From contig NC_088777.1 in NCBI RefSeq assembly GCF_954871325.1, positions 31,721,366-31,785,365 on the forward strand: a DNA stretch of 64,000 nt, written 5' to 3'. How positions within the stretch are numbered: the first letter of the stretch is position 1; every line of letters starts with the position of its first letter. The notes below the pieces were generated by a model, which saw only the letters and a list, made by a program, of their open reading frames with translations, was not told the DNA's origin and did not search any database. Both the position numbers and the translations under genes were made by a program. Of this stretch, positions 23,096-35,400 are shown in pieces. The DNA is from Gordionus sp. m RMFG-2023 (Eukaryota > Nematomorpha > Gordioida > Chordodea > Parachordodidae).

Positions 23096-23849
23096 TAAAA
23101 AATTTTTAAAAAAGTTTTCTTTTTTTTAAAAGAAATAATTTAACACTAGAGGTATATAGTCTCCATCGATTTATTTAACATTAAGATGATAGGAAAGTTG
23201 ATACTAAAAATAAAAATTAACATTAAGGTTATACGAAAACGTTCATTCCTTGATTACGGCGATTATATATATAGATATGTAAATAATTTATATATTGGAT
23301 TTAATTTTTCTCTAGCCATTATAATTTATAAGCTTAAAATATTTAGAAAATGTTGTAAAATGGCCAGTGGCTTAGAGAAGCCATAAAAAAATTTTTTTAA
23401 TTTAAATTTTTTTTCTTATTGCGAATAATTTTATTTAAAAAACGGTTTCAATTTATAAATAAAATTATATACGATATGAAAATGAAATATATTTAAAAAA
23501 AACAAATAAATAAGAATTTTCAATTTTAAATGATAACATGGTTTAAAAATATATATTAAAAATTATATGTAAAATATTAAATAACAATAAAAATATATTG
23601 TAAATTTTTACTCGCATAAATTAGATATTTATAAATTTAATAATAAAATTTATGTTGTTAAACTAATTAGATAGTTTTAAAAATTTTAATTAATTTTTTA
23701 TAATTTTTAAATAAAAGAATATTAATTTAATTCGGTAAATATAATGAGAAAGTAAAGGTGATGGCTAATGTTTGGGATTAAAAATTAAAGTAGTTTCTAG
23801 ATAGTCCAATCGCTTAAATATTGATGCATCTACGAATGAGGATTTTTAT

Positions 23850-24315
23850 AAAATAAATATTTTTACTCCCCTTATCGATACATTTTTATTTCAATTAAAG
23901 GAAAGATTTATTCACAATTTTATTTTAAACAGCTTTTATATTCTTTTACCAGTTGAGTCTACTAAATACACTTGAAACGCGAGAGGATATTAAGAAAATC
24001 TCAGAATTTTATTCTGATGAATTATCAGGATCGTATTATAAGTTACTTATTGATGTCGAATTTCCCTTTCCATGTATAATTGCACTTTAGATTCCCTGCC
24101 TAATATCAAAACATTGCTTTTTATTTTAGCTACCTTACCGATAAGCACCTGCACTAATGAAAGGTCTTTTACAACTTTGAATAGGTTAAAAACCTTAAGA
24201 AATAGTACCGGTGAAAGCCGTTTAAATGGATTCGCAATACTAAATATTTATAAAGAGATTATTCAAGATAAAAATTTGATTCTAGATGAATTAGTTAAAT
24301 CTCAGAGAAAGTAGA
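23850..24315 (+). pseudogene. hAT transposase C-terminal relic
   Basis: The readable block (24072-24314) contains LFILATLPISTCTNERSFTT, then LNRLKTLRNSTGESRLNGFA and ILNIYKEI. 'CTNERSFS.L.RLKT.LR.T....RLNG.A.LNI+++' is the hAT C-terminal dimerisation signature, of the type also found in P52rIPK/ZMYM-like domesticated proteins. Upstream, another frame shows ISEFYSDELSGSYYKLL. No ends were found. The same group recurs at 61700-62345. Confidence 0.85.
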
Positions 24316-24466
24316 CATGTGTTTATAAATTCAAATGATAATATTATTATAATAGGATCTTAGTCATAAAATTTTTATATTCAAAACGTAATTATAATGA
24401 ATTCTTAGTCATAATATTTATATATTATACTATTTTTAATAAAAATATTGCATTTGCACTAAGAAT

Positions 24467-24780
24467 TAGTGATCTGCATCGGGCCTAAAGCCCAGCCCTG
24501 CCCGAAATTTTTTTTTTTAAAAAGTTTTGTCGGCCTGGCCCGATTTATTTAAATATAGAAATTCATTTTTATAATTACTCAAAATAAGATATATATGTTA
24601 TATGGCGTCTAGTTTTTATAAATAAAATCAAATATTTTTATTTTATATAAAAAATTTAACATAATTTTAGATATATTTAAAAAAAATTCCAAGGCCCGAC
24701 CCAACCCGGCTCGAATTTCTTTAAAAAATATTAGGCCCGACCCAGCCTGAACCCGATTTTCCTACTTTTGTGGATCTCTA
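24467..24780. mobile_element. Short hAT-like element made of iterated GGCCCG words
   Basis: Ends TAGTGATCTGCA and inverted TAGAGATCCACA resemble each other. The flanking octamers CTAAGAAT (24459-24466) and ATAAGAAT (24781-24788) agree at seven of eight positions. Inside, GGGCCTAAAGCCCAGCC, GGCCTGGCCCG, GGCCCGACCCAACCCGGC and GGCCCGACCCAGCC alternate with T/A runs. There is no coding capacity. Confidence 0.8.
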
Positions 24781-24989
24781 ATAAGAATTATTTATGTTTT
24801 ATTTCTATTTTTTTTAAATATAGTTATTTAGAATAAAATTTTAATATCTGTATAAAATTCATAAATTTTGAAATTTATTTTATTGTATAAATAATAAATA
24901 AAATTTATAATGAAATCTCTGTAAAATTTTGTTATATGCTAAAATTTAATTAAAATATTTATTTTTAACATAGAATAAGATATATTGAG

Positions 24990-25245
24990 CGATCATAAAA
25001 AATGGGAGGTTTGGAAGGGGGGGGGGCGATTTTATTCTTCTTTCTACACCGAATGGATTGAATTAATTTACAATTGACTAAAAATTGTTAAAATTTTCTG
25101 AATAATGCTTTCAGTCGTGTATTAATCATAAATTTGGCCAAAATTTTGTTACTAATATTTTTTTTCATTTATGCTGGCTACTATGGTTAGACACTAAAAA
25201 AATTTTAACCCCCACCCCTCTAGATCAATCCTGGCTACGCCACTG
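24990..25245. mobile_element. hAT end with TGGCTACGCCACTG terminus
   Basis: The right terminus CCTGGCTACGCCACTG at 25245, preceded by a C-rich patch, is the inverse of a common hAT start (CAGTGGCGTAGCCAGG). The left border is placed only by the G-run at 25017-25026. No target duplication was found, so the left end is probably lost. Confidence 0.5.
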
Positions 25246-25401
25246 AAAATGACAATATACTAAAGTTTATAAAATGTATGACTGACACTTATCAATAAAA
25301 TATGATTGATAATAATCTTTAAAACAATTTGAGTATAATTAAAAAAAATTCAATATACTAATAATAACTTACACATTATTTTATAAGCATAAAATTATGA
25401 G

Positions 25402-25535
25402 ACTCGAACCGATTCAGAGGCATTTTAGCAGTTCGGTTCAGGTTCTGCTAGAATATTTTTTAGCGGTTTAGGTTCGATAAAAAATACTGGGTTTTGAAGT
25501 TTAATGGTTCAATTCAGGTTCGGTTTGGATCCCTC
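25402..25535. repeat. Iterated GGTTC(A/G)GGTTC word element
   Basis: Words such as CGAACCGATTC, AGTTCGGTTCAGGTTC, GGTTTAGGTTCG and AGGTTCGGTTTGG alternate with AT-rich spacers. Borders and duplication are not identifiable. Confidence 0.5.
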
Positions 25536-26100
25536 CTTTTTTCCCCTTGTGTTTCATATCTTCATGATTTTATTCTTTAAACTAAAAAAAAAATTTTTTT
25601 AAATATATATACTCAACAAATGTAATGAATGACAAAAAGACTAAAATCCTTTAGATTATAACATATACCTCATTTTTACGTGTAATTATTCATAAATCAA
25701 AGAATTATCTATTAAAAATAATTACAAAAAAATTATTTACTTGCTCAAAAGTATTGAATGTACTTGCATAAATATTAAAATTTTAAAAATAAGAATTTAA
25801 ATATGATTATATTTTATTAATTTACATGGCTTAATAGTTCAAATTTAATTAATTTTAAAAAGGTACATTATAACCAAACGAATAATTTAATTCTCTAGTA
25901 ATTAAATAATTTGAAATTCAAAAATTTCTATTAAAAAAAATTGTCTACCAATTGAGAAAAGATAGTAAGAAAAATATAGATTAAAAATGGCTTAAAGAAA
26001 TCGCAAAAAGTTAGAAATAAAATAAGAAGGAAGGAATAATAAAAATAAATAAAAATTTTAGAAATATTGACAAGTAATTAAAAATATTTTAAAAAATACC

Positions 26101-26246
26101 GATTTTCCTTTTTTGAATGGGAATTTTCCTTTTTATGATTGGCACTTTTCCTTTTGATTGGACCTTTTCCATTTTTGTTTGATATTTTTCCTTTTTTGAT
26201 TGACCTTTTCCTTTTTTGATTGGCCTTTTCCTTTTTTTGATTGGGA
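26101..26246. repeat. Minisatellite, CCTTTTCCTTTTTTGATTGG
   Basis: Seven imperfect units of about 20 bp, each a pyrimidine run followed by GATTGG or a close variant. Confidence 0.85.
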
Positions 26247-28369
26247 AGCCACGACGTTTATAATCTCGATAATAAAAAAACCTGAAGATATTTTGGCCTG
26301 GTATTTATAGTATTTTAATATTTATATACCAAATTTCAAGATTATTTATTTAATATTTTTTAAAATATTTGCAATTGAACTTTGGGGGGGGGGTTATAAG
26401 TCCCACCTTGTTTTGATATTTGATGTTTTTTTATATAAAATTTATGTAATTATCATTATTCAACATTTGAATTAATAAAATATATAATAAAATTTGCATT
26501 TTTGGTGATAATACTATAAATAAAGGAAGGTCCCAAAAATATAAAAATATTTCAGCAACTTATATTTAACATTTTTGATCTTTTACTTTAATATGATCTG
26601 AGATATGGTTAATCAAAATTTGGGGTAAAATAGACCCCATCTTTGTAGTTAAGGTCCTTACCTCTAACCCCATTTAAAAAATTTATAGTCAAAATGCTCC
26701 TACCCCCTACCCCCTCCCATATAAATATTTAAACAAACATATAACATAAAAATAAAATAAAAAAAGAATAATCCCCCCCCCCCCTGGAAATAAGCAGCGT
26801 TTCATTGCATCTAATCATCATAGCCATCTATATTTTTTTGTACATTATTCTTGATAATATTTTGAGGAAATTAAGGCGAAATTTTTTTTTGAAAAATAGG
26901 AAAGCTAGGAGTTATATATCGGAGTTCCTAGTTATTTTCAAAATTTAATTTTAAACTTTCAAATAAGCCTAAGATGACCATCTATAATCAAAATTTTCAT
27001 CTTTATTTTTCCCCTTATCAATAATCGACCAAATTATTATAAATATTAAAATTGAATTAGGTTATAATTAATAAAACTAATTGTCCAACAGAGAAAAATG
27101 ATAAAAAAAGGTCCACTAATTTTTATCAAAGTTGAAAGAAATGTATGTTGTGAGATATTTGATTTAACATGGAATGGATAATTTACGTTTATGATAGAAA
27201 TCAACACACTGAATCATTTAGATTTATGTTAATTACAATGAGCTCAATGAATTTACTTTGACCCACATAAAATAGCGTTATCTTTAACAGCATGCTATCC
27301 AACCTAAACATGTTTTAAATAATTTTGCCCACAATCTACTTATTACATCCCCAATACCAAGGCGACACCTAATGAATATTGGATTCGAGAAAATTCATGA
27401 TTTAATTAAAAGAATTAGAATTTATGCAAGGTGGTTTAGCTGATATAATAAATTTCCGATGTATAAACGCGTTATCTTTGATAATTAAAATATGTGCAAC
27501 ATGATATAAACATTAATCAATTGGCATTAAGCTGGTGGAGACTTTGCCCATTTACCTTTTAAGGGAATTGGCAAATGTTATAGTCCTGTTAAGTTCAATT
27601 TCTTTAAAAGAAATAAGTCCTTTGGAGTAATATTCATACATAGGTATTCAGACCCCGGTGAAAAAAACTAGTAAAGTTAGATTAAAAAACCTAATCCTTC
27701 CTGCATATTCGATCAATCACCGACAAGGTCATACGCTACACAAAATACTATTTTATTTGTATTATATAATAACCATATATGATTTAACAACAAACCCGTA
27801 CCTACTGGAAAAAATTTATTCAGTTAGTATTTACAAAATAAGAGGTGGTTATAAAAAAAATGAATTATTTAAAATTTGAATGAATTAATTAAAACAGGAT
27901 GATTTTGGATTAAAGAATTTGACTTGGGTGATTTATCTACTCAGAGACTTCTATCACGGGGAGATTAAAGAAAGTTAAGGGGGGGGGGGTAAATGTAGGA
28001 TTTTTACATGATTACTATTGGACCGATTACCCTATAATCATTTTTATTGGACAAAATTTTTTTAAAAGAACACAATTGGCTAAATTTGATTGACTTTTTT
28101 TGAGGATTATTATAATAGATGATAAATATAATTATATCATCAGCATCGTTATATTTGCTAATTTTGATTTCCATTTTTTTGTTGCTACATTGATTAACTA
28201 CTGAAAAAAAACATTTTGCAAAATGAAAATCTAATTTTTTTTAAATTAGATATTTCGATGAAAAGTAATTTTAAACAAATTTTCACTTTTATATTTTGTA
28301 ATAGCTCCACAATAACGTTGATTTTCTTTATTGTGTGATTTGGCAATTATTGGGTTTCCATATTAAATT
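26247..28369. other. Non-coding AT-rich DNA
   Basis: No gene seen. Runs of C or G stand out at about 26378-26389, 26773-26784 and 27979-27989, but without a definable element around them. Confidence 0.45.
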
Positions 28370-29075
28370 AAACACCTTTGACCACCCCTTTCAATTTCGA
28401 TAAATATTTGTATATACTATTTTTTTAGCTCTAATAATTATATTACTTGAGATAATGGGAATTAAAGATACAAAAATCGGCTTTTTTTTAACCTTTTACT
28501 GATGTTAAATAATTAGTTTTAAATTATAAACTAAATTAGTTCTAATATTGAATCTAGTGTTAATACTAAGCCATTAATTGATAATTAAGGGGTAAACATC
28601 AAAATTAATTTTTTTAAAAAATATTGGTCATTCTATATCCATTTGATAATTTAAAATTTATATTTCTAAGATTATGAGCTACGATTATTCAAACTTTTTT
28701 TTCTATTATTAATTTACTATTTCTTTTATTTATTTCTTCAATAAGGCTGCTAGATAATAGTTTTAAAAAAATATCGTAGATAGTATATAAAAAACGTATA
28801 GATGGTGCTATAAATCAATTATAATGCCTTAAAAGAATTTTCCTATAATTATTAATTATTGACTTTGTTATTAATATTAGATTCAATATTTGTACTAATT
28901 TACCTTTTTACCATCAGTAAAAGGTTATAAAAGCCGAAATCCCCATTATCTTAGTTAATATAATTGTAATGAGCTAAATCTAGTTTAAAATATTATAGAA
29001 TATATATAACATTCCCAAATTTTTATCAAAATTGAAAAGAGGTCGGCCAAAATCTCGATTTTCTATTTGACATGG
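28370..29075. repeat. Imperfect foldback, arms of about 210 bp
   Basis: The left arm (GATAATGGGAATTAAAG, then CGGCTTTTTTTTAACCTTTT, then ACTGATG; about 28380-28590) is mirrored by the right arm (CATCAGTAAAAGGTTATAAA, then AGCCGAAATCCCCATTATC; about 28860-29075). The unpaired centre is about 270 bp and non-coding. It is MITE-like, but the ends are too diverged to set exact borders. A related word, ATTTTTATCAAAGTTGAAA, occurs near 27118. Confidence 0.65.
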
Positions 29076-29289
29076 AATGACCGTATTATAAATCATTAAC
29101 TAGTCACCATTTCTGTTTTATAAGATAATATTTAAATTAATACACTTTTTTTTATTTTTTCCACAGATTATAAAACTCACTAATTCGAATCAATTATATT
29201 TTCCGAACCTCAATTATTTCCCATCTTTTATTTGTGGTAAACTGATAATTAGCACAATAAACCAGAAACCCTAAAAAAACTTAGACGCA

Positions 29290-29403
29290 ATGGAAGCCAT
29301 TAAGAAAAAATTGCAATCGATGAAAATTGAGAGGGAGAATGCTTTAGACAGAGCCGAACAACTAGATCAACAATGCAAAGAAGCAAACAAAAGAGCGGCT
29401 CAA
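29290..29403 (+). CDS. TPM: Tropomyosin exon 1a (long-form N-terminus)
   Basis: Codons 1-38, starting [20 protein letters not shown] and ending with [10 protein letters not shown], then the donor GTTAAA. Length and phase match the ancestral exon 1a of metazoan tropomyosins. This N-terminal segment forms the head-to-tail overlap and the first actin-binding period. The start is the only ATG in a good family context. Upstream 5' UTR and promoter were not identified. Confidence 0.96.
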
Positions 29404-32400
29404 GTTAAATAATTTCTTATGATTTATCATTATATAATATATTTTATCAAAGTAATTTGGCTGAGATGGGATGATCTGTCAAGCATTTTCTAACATTTTT
29501 TGAAATTTTAAAATATTGTAATGGAAGCTTTGTTTTGAGCCAATGTTTACTAGGCCTTCATTTTGTTTGAAATACTGAAATTTATTATTAAAAGAAAAAA
29601 AATTGTAATATTTTTTTAAATTAAATTAAAATAAAAAATTTTTAGGCTTAAGCCTGCCCAACCAAGCCCATTAAAAAAAATTACAAAAACCTAGACCTGG
29701 CTCAGGCCCGCTAGAAAATAAGCCGGCCTTTCCCATGTAGGTCTCTGAAATGACTATCAATTTTATAAAAGGAAAAAAAATAATTGCATCTAAAAATAAA
29801 ACATAAGATAAAAACGGGGGATAAAAGCCTACATTGAGATTTAAATTACAAATTTCTAAACCTATGCTCTGCTTAAGAATTGCGGTAATTTTTCTTCCTA
29901 TCTTCTTAAGGATAGGAAATCCCTCATTGTAACAACTGGAACGAATATAATATTATAACTCTGAATATATTGGTTTGTTTTGTTTATTTTAGACGACAGA
30001 AGGTAAAATTATTCAAATCTTTTTTTTCTAATGAATATAATTAATTTGCTTAAAAAGACTTAAAAAAACTATCGAAATTTCCCGAGAAATGATATTCTTC
30101 CTCTTAATTAATTAAGCGTAGATAATTGACCTCTGAGTTTTCTTTTTAGCCATTTTGATATATAAATATTTCAGCATGCAAGGGTAAATGCAAAAATAAC
30201 TTTATTATGATTATGTTACTTTCATAAATCAAACATTTAAAAATTGATTAAGTCGCCATTCTTCCATTAAAGGGATTATTTTGTAAGATTTTATATGTCA
30301 TTATTTTTAATTGATAAAAAATAATGTTCTGTTTTCATTTATTATTATTGGAGTGAGTTTCATTTTAGTTCTAAGATGAAAATTTTACAGTAGAAAAATA
30401 CATTGGTGATAATTTTCGAATCATCCGCTACCAGAATCTTAAAATAATTAATCTTAAGTTGGCGTGTCATAAGATTACTTTAAAATCATCAGTAGAGAAT
30501 AAATTACGACTATTACAAATGCTGAAAGTCATAATTCCTGATGTGTTAAAACTATTTGAATCAAAAATACTTGCCGTGTTAATTAGTATATTACTTGCTT
30601 CAGCATGAAAAAACATAATATTGTGTACATAAATTAAGCAATGTTTTAGAAGTTATAAACAATTTAGGATATTATTATTTTCGATTTCAAAATAACTAAA
30701 TTGTCATCTGAATCGATTTGCTTAATTTTATGAAGTTTTTAGTTCAATCTGGGTGTTAAGGAGATAATTTAATTGGCTTTTTATAGGTTTATCAGTATTT
30801 TATTATTTTAATAAAAATGTGCAAGGCATAGGCAAAGCTAAGGCAATACTATACTCTCTAGCGTTTGAAATATCTGACTTTGGGGACCAATATAAAGAAA
30901 TCAAAAATGAGCGTTTATAAGTATGTTTACCAAACCCAGATATTATTATCAATAATAAAGAAAGGATTTTATTTTATTCTTTCAATAAATAGAGAAATTC
31001 AATTCCAAAATTAAGATTCTTTCCAGATGAATTCTTTGAATGTCATTGGTAAGTTTTGATTATATTTTTATATGTTAATTATATTGAAAAAATGCAGCTG
31101 AATAACTAAACTAAACAATTAAAAATTTTAATGGGCAAACGACCAAATTTGATGTTTGGCTTGACTCACAAACACTACGAAATTGCCTTAGTTTTAATTA
31201 TTCATTTTAGGATTAAAGCCCTACTACATGTTTAAGGATAATATTATCTCGAAACTCTTCCATTATTGCTCTACTTGGCGCCTCTCTCATAGTATTCTTG
31301 GAGCGTAGGGTTTACTTTTTTTAAAAAAATTATATTTTTTTAAATAACCAAAAAAAAATTTGAATAAATAAATCAAATAAACACTTCATAATTTTTCGGA
31401 AGCTCTAAAATTTTTATTAAGCCTGAACCCTCCTTCGACACCCCCCCCCCCTCCCACTCCCCCCGCAACAACACAACTAATAACACAACTAATTCTCTCA
31501 AATTTTGTACAAATTTAATTATTTCCTTCATATTTTTTTTATTTGAAACCTTTTTCTCTTACGTAGTCGAAATTTTTTTAAAATTATAGTTTGCTTTCTG
31601 GAAATGGCAAACTTTTATAAATATCATATATAATTTTTCCTATAAATTAGTCCCGCAATTATTTTTAATTTTTTAAAATTTAATTATTAAAGAGTACATA
31701 ATTTGCCTTTAAATAATATTCTATATAATATTAAAACAATGCAGTGGGGAAAAACTAGCTTGAGATTTGAAAAGAACGACGATTTTTGTCACTAAAAATT
31801 TTTTATCACAAACTTACCAACAATTAAAATATTTTTTAATTGACTGATTTATTACATTCACCACGATTTGATATCATATTGATTTTAACCCAAATAAGAC
31901 CTTAAAAATTAATCATTCTAGGGTTAAAGGTTAGGATAAAAACTTTAGGCTTTTTTTTTTCATTTATAAATATTTTATATCATACGCTTCTTTACGAAAT
32001 ATTTTATATCATAAACTTCTTTATATAAATCCTTCAGTACTCTTCTGGGGTTTATAGTACCCCAAGCCTGTTAAAATAAATATTGCTTGAAAATGGTAAT
32101 TTATTATGTCTCTAGCAGCTTCATTTTAATATACATCGAAAATTTCATTAATTTTGGATCATTAGTTTTTAAAATATGAACTATTTGCTTCCGACTTGGA
32201 TCTGTCAAATCCCATATGTTAACTCATTTTTATTGGAGTACTGATGGGTTAATCTAATATTATTTATTTTAAAAAAGGCCGAAGAAGAGGTTCAAAGCTT
32301 GCAAAAAAAGATACAACAGCTAGACAACGATCTCGACGCGGCTCAGGAATCTCTCAAAGAAGCCCAAGAAACCCTCGAAGCCAAAGATAAAGCAGCTGCC

Positions 32401-35400
32401 GAGGTTAAATCTATTTTTTTTTTAAATCTATAATTATAAAAATATTTTTAAACTTAATTGGGGCAGTAAAGTTCAAATGTGCATATTAAAAGTTTAGATT
32501 TTTTTAAATTATGTTTTCTTAATATTGTTAAATCACCTAACTTTCTCCAAATCTCAAGGCATAGCCAAGTTTTATCATAAGAGAAATTGCCTCAACCTTT
32601 AGGTTGAGGTTTTCATTAGGCTAAAATTTTGGCTGTCTTAGACAAGTTTAGTTGATTTAACAACGTCAGTTCTCACGTCAATTATATTCTTCAGTTTTGT
32701 ACCCACTATGATCTAGCGTTTACCTTAATTATAATTGTCAAAATAATTGTTAATTTTTAAAACTCTGAATTCAAATTATAAAGATAAGTATATGAAATTT
32801 TTACCTTCTAACTCCAAATATTAAGTACTAAGTGTGTTACATGTAATAGGATATTTTAATTTTTTTTTCTAATTTTTAAAAATCTTTAATTTAAATCTAT
32901 TCATTTTTCTTCAATTCTCTATTTTTTGTTTTTAACAACTCTTTTTTTAAATAATTTCTTCTCTTTTTATCATTATTCTTTTATTCTCCTTATATTTTCA
33001 TTTATTACATTTCTATTACTATTTTCTTTCTTTGTCAATATCTTTTTATAATCAAATGATTTCATTTACAATTACACGAATACAATATAAATATAAAATC
33101 ATTCTTGGTATTTTCTTGGTTATTCCTCTCTCTCCAATCAATTTCCCTTTATTATTATAATTTTCAATTTTAATAAAATTTTCCATTGAAAAAACAGAAA
33201 ATATATTCAATTATGGGTTATATATTATACAGCGATAAATATTTTATTATATGCCCACGCTTCTTAATTGATTCCTTAATTGCACTATTATATTGAAATA
33301 AATTTAATTCCTGGATTTCTAATATGATAAAGGTGAAAAGGTGAAAAGGCCAAAAGAATAGGGCCAAAAAATAGTGAATTAAAGATAGTAGACAAGGAAA
33401 ATAGATAATTATTTTTAAAAAGATTTTAAAAAAAGAATAATCAAAAATGAGCAAAAGAAAGAAAAAAAGAAAAAAAGTTTCAAAAATAAATTAAAAATGA
33501 CATAAAATGAAGATCAAAAAAAATAAAATTAAACAAAACCGAATTCATTTTCAAAAATATATTAAAATTTAATTTGCAATAATTTATGGGTTGTTAAGAT
33601 ATCGATAGACACTATGTCGGCAATCCGTACTATTGATTTTTTTTATGTAGTACCATCAAAAAATAGATTCATAACTTTAATTAAATATACATAGGAGTGG
33701 CTAGAGCCAACGACGGCACCAAATAAATATCTCCATAACTTATTTGGGCACTAATAAAATTAGAATTTGTAGAAATATCGATTTAAATAGGTTTAAATAT
33801 ATGGTTAACAACTACCTACTAAATAATAATAACAACATTTGAACAAAGATATCTATGTACCTGACATAAATATTATCAATTAACTATTAGCACGAAGTAT
33901 ATTGTTAATTTAGTTTGAAGCAGGTAGTTCTAAACTCTCTACGCATACCCACTAAACACACAAAACGAAATTAACAAAAAAAGAAAATCAAAATAGCAAA
34001 AAAAAGGAAATCCAAAATAGCAAAAAAAAGGAAATCCAAATTAGCAAAAAGAAAAATAAATTCAAATTAGAAAAAAAGTAAATTCATGGCAAAAAATGAA
34101 ATAGAAATCCAAATTACCAAAAAAGAAAGAATTATACCCAGATCAAAATTAGAAAAACCCTTTACTTTACCACCTACTCATTATTCAACCTCCTGCCCAC
34201 TTTAACGGCCTATACTATACATTCCACCTAGACAGGCGCGTACGCAGGAATTTGGTCTGGGGGGGGGATAATAAATTTTTTTGAGAAATATTATTGTTTT
34301 TTAAAAATATCAAGCATAAATTTATTAGGACTAATAACTATTCCTAATACACAATTTTAAATTAATGTGAATTATAAAAAAATTATATGTAAAGAATCAC
34401 TTAAATGACCCAAAATAGAAATTTGAATTTTTTGAGCCTTTACACAAAAAGTTTCTTAGGAATAATTGTATTTTGTATGTTATATATTTACAATGTAAAA
34501 TCCAATCTTCGTTGGAATTGAGCTGATTTTTCAATTATCTCATCCTTGCTTGTCGTCAAATGCCTATGAATATTCAAAAAATCCAAACCTTTCAATCTAC
34601 TTTCACATGTTGTACTTCTTGTATGTTTTTCAGAGACCTGCAGGCCCGGCTCCTGGGCCGGACAATATTTTAATTTTTTTAATTATACCAAGGCCGGGCC
34701 CAAAATATTTTTTAAAAAACACCCGGGCCGGACCTAAATTTTTTTTAAAAAAAACCCAAGCCGGGCTGTATTTTTTAAAACAGCCTATATTTGAAATCGT
34801 TATTATTAGCTATAAAAATCAAAAATAAATATAATTTATTTTTAAAAAATCCAGGCCGGGCCTGAAAATTTTATTTTAAAAAAAGCCGGGCCGAGCCTGT
34901 AAATTTAAAAAAAAAGCCGAGCGGCCTAAAAATTTTTTTAAAAATAGCGTAAAAAATCTTTAAAAAAAAATCCGGGCCGTGCCCTGCAAATGGTACTTCT
35001 GCAGGCCTCTGTTATTCTTCTTAAAAAAGAATGTTCTCTCATTAGTTTACTAATGGGAAGAGTTTATAAACCCTTTTAATACATTGGGAATTTAATTTAA
35101 AATGTGTTTGAAATAATGCAGAGCATCCATAGCATTTTTTGGGGCTATATCAACTATAGTTAATCTTATAAACATAGTTATTCAGCTAGTAAGGCATCAT
35201 AAGATACTTTAACATCTTCTATCACCATCTGAAAAAGGTTGGGAAGGCTTTTGTGGAAGTAATATTTGCAGATGTAAGTGCTGCATGATATATTAAAAAT
35301 TCATTTATTTGGGTTATAAATGTATCTGCATCTAAGATAAACTCTTCTACTGATCCTATATTAATGTTTTAACGATGAGCCTGCCTTGCTGTCGAGGGAG

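Noticed and set aside
29991-30000. Possible 10-nt microexon (TTTTAG ACGACAGAAG GTAAAA) in tropomyosin intron 1
   Set aside because: Including 10 nt would break the reading frame between exons 1a and 2, and the family has no such exon. A splice-site look-alike is likely.
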